From Pedobacter namyangjuensis (GTDB lineage: Bacteria > Bacteroidota > Bacteroidia > Sphingobacteriales > Sphingobacteriaceae): a stretch of 64,000 nt of DNA. Numbering within the stretch: position 1 is the stretch's first letter; every line of letters begins with the position of its first letter. Made by a program: the position numbers and the translations under genes. This document shows positions 62,851-64,000 of the stretch, piece after piece. Below the pieces are notes generated by a model. It was not told where the DNA came from. It worked only from the letters and a program-made list of their open reading frames with translations, and searched no databases. The stretch lies in the NCBI RefSeq assembly GCF_003313325.1, contig NZ_QMHQ01000006.1, positions 62,001-126,000 of the forward strand. The letters are read 5' to 3'.

Positions 62851-64000
62851 ATGACTTACGCCCAAACACTAGACTTTCTCTACAGTAAATTACCAATGTT
62901 TACCAGAGTTGGTGCTGTGGCAATAAAAAAAGACTTGCATAATACATTGGCTATGTGCAAAGCTTTGGGAAATCCGCAGAACAAATTCAAGAGCATACAT
63001 ATTGCTGGTACAAATGGCAAAGGCTCAACATCGCACATGTTGGCCGCAATTTTTCAAAAAGCTGGCTACAAAACCGGACTATATACCTCTCCACATTTAA
63101 AAGATTTTAGAGAGCGTATTCGGGTTAACGGAAAGATGGTTTCAAAGGCCTTTGTTAAGGATTTTGTAAACGAGCAAAAAAAGCTAATTCAAGAGATTGA
63201 ACCTTCATTTTTTGAAGTAACTGTAGCTATGGCGTTCGATTATTTTGCCAAACAAAAGGTAGATGTGGCGATTATCGAGGTCGGTTTAGGCGGCAGGTTA
63301 GATTCTACTAATATTATAATGCCTGAACTGTCGGTAATTACAAATATCAGTTTAGACCATACTAACATTCTCGGTAATACCTTGCCAGAAATTGCCTTTG
63401 AAAAAGCAGGAATAATCAAACCAAACATTCCTGTAATAATTGGCGAAAGGCATTTAGAAACCGAAGCTGTATTTATTACAAAAGCAACCGCCCAAAATGC
63501 AAATATCAGCTTTGCTGAAGATGTTGTGGACATTACGAATATTAAAAAAAATGCAAATTACTTAAGTGCCAACTTTAATTTCAAAAACGGAGAACAACTT
63601 GAAAACTTAAAATCGGATTTGACTGGTAGTTATCAAACTAAAAATCTTCTCACCGTATTGGCATCTGTAGATCAGTTAAACAAAATTGGCGTTAATATAA
63701 GTTTAGATGCGGTAAAAGACGCATTAAGAAACGTTAAAAAAATTACCGGCTTGCAAGGTAGATGGCAAACGCTTAGTAAAAATCCATTGGTAATATGTGA
63801 TACTGGTCACAACAAGGCCGGAATTACCGAAGTTCTTCAAAATATCAATCAAACTCCGCATCAAAATCTTCACTTTGTGATAGGGATGGTGAACGATAAA
63901 GATATAAGTGGCGTGTTAGCATTACTTCCAAAAAATGCAACTTACTATTTTTGCCAACCAAATCTAGAAAGGGCTTTAAACGTCCAACAGCTTTATAATC
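62851..64000 (+). CDS. folC: Folylpolyglutamate / dihydrofolate synthase, truncated by window end
   Basis: Adds glutamate to folates, and often glutamate to dihydropteroate. About 383 codons are visible with no stop. Mur-ligase-type ATP loop IAGTNGKGSTSHML (about residues 50-63), the signature IIEVGLGGRLDSTN and the metal/His region SLDHTNILG are present; the C-terminal domain starts near LQGRWQT with VICDTGHNKAG. ATG 62851 is 39 bp after the TonB stop, so it may share the transcript. Confidence 0.94.
   Translation, partial: MTYAQTLDFLYSKLPMFTRVGAVAIKKDLHNTLAMCKALGNPQNKFKSIHIAGTNGKGSTSHMLAAIFQKAGYKTGLYTSPHLKDFRERIRVNGKMVSKAFVKDFVNEQKKLIQEIEPSFFEVTVAMAFDYFAKQKVDVAIIEVGLGGRLDSTNIIMPELSVITNISLDHTNILGNTLPEIAFEKAGIIKPNIPVIIGERHLETEAVFITKATAQNANISFAEDVVDITNIKKNANYLSANFNFKNGEQLENLKSDLTGSYQTKNLLTVLASVDQLNKIGVNISLDAVKDALRNVKKITGLQGRWQTLSKNPLVICDTGHNKAGITEVLQNINQTPHQNLHFVIGMVNDKDISGVLALLPKNATYYFCQPNLERALNVQQLYN

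Overview
The window comes from a Bacteroidota chromosome, most likely a Sphingobacteriaceae member close to Pedobacter. The DNA is AT-rich, ribosome-binding sites are weak or absent, and many genes carry the TAnnTTTG-type -7 element of this phylum. Family content agrees: DUF3276/PUR protein, DUF5103 (type IX secretion plug), DUF5522, DUF5362, DUF1573 and a TamL-like lipoprotein. The gene content is chromosomal; I see no transposase, integrase, phage module or CRISPR array.

Layout. 1-13265: housekeeping genes: a hexose-phosphate mutase (cut by the left edge), methyltransferase-PAP2-ZIP (+), a MarR/DUF5522/metallo-beta-lactamase/coaE/YbbR set, nusB-DUF1573-yajC, a leucine-type dehydrogenase, a half-size ABC exporter, a PUR-domain protein and ychF. 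13266-16156: an HExxH metallopeptidase gene between two near-identical ~160-bp direct repeats. 16157-19130: mgtE, tRNA-Arg(CCG) and a GAF histidine kinase. 19346-25914: a tetR-adaptor-RND-outer-membrane-factor efflux operon with three copies of a palindromic operator candidate. 26411-36618: five tightly packed minus-strand genes: HD/Pycsar-type membrane protein, ppk1, a beta-propeller lipoprotein, a phosphoesterase/kinase-like/beta-barrel fusion and a GAF protein. 36864-43595: TspO, a patatin/beta-barrel phospholipase, a small membrane protein, a TamL-like protein and an RNA methyltransferase. 43666-53196: tRNA-Cys(GCA), small proteins, pyrD, an Rrf2 regulator with its probable target oxidoreductase, an ABC-F protein, a type IX plug protein and a cytoplasmic alpha-amylase. 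53197-54682: pyrR-pyrB. 54864-62811: TPR protein, plugless TonB-receptor-like barrel, HU-CCDC81/SPOR bridge protein, ExbB, ExbD and TonB in one run, then folC (cut by the right edge).

Best candidates for under-described biology: (1) the ppk1-centred operon, especially the 1199-aa three-part fusion whose middle carries a DRH...DRD signature resembling Fam20/PI-kinase-like active sites; (2) the TonB/ExbBD-energised envelope locus with an HU-CCDC81/SPOR protein; (3) a family of at least seven intergenic elements with shared imperfect terminal inverted repeats; (4) two regulator/operator systems (TetR and Rrf2) readable from sequence alone. All positions and motifs were read by eye; functions rest on family recognition without database searches.
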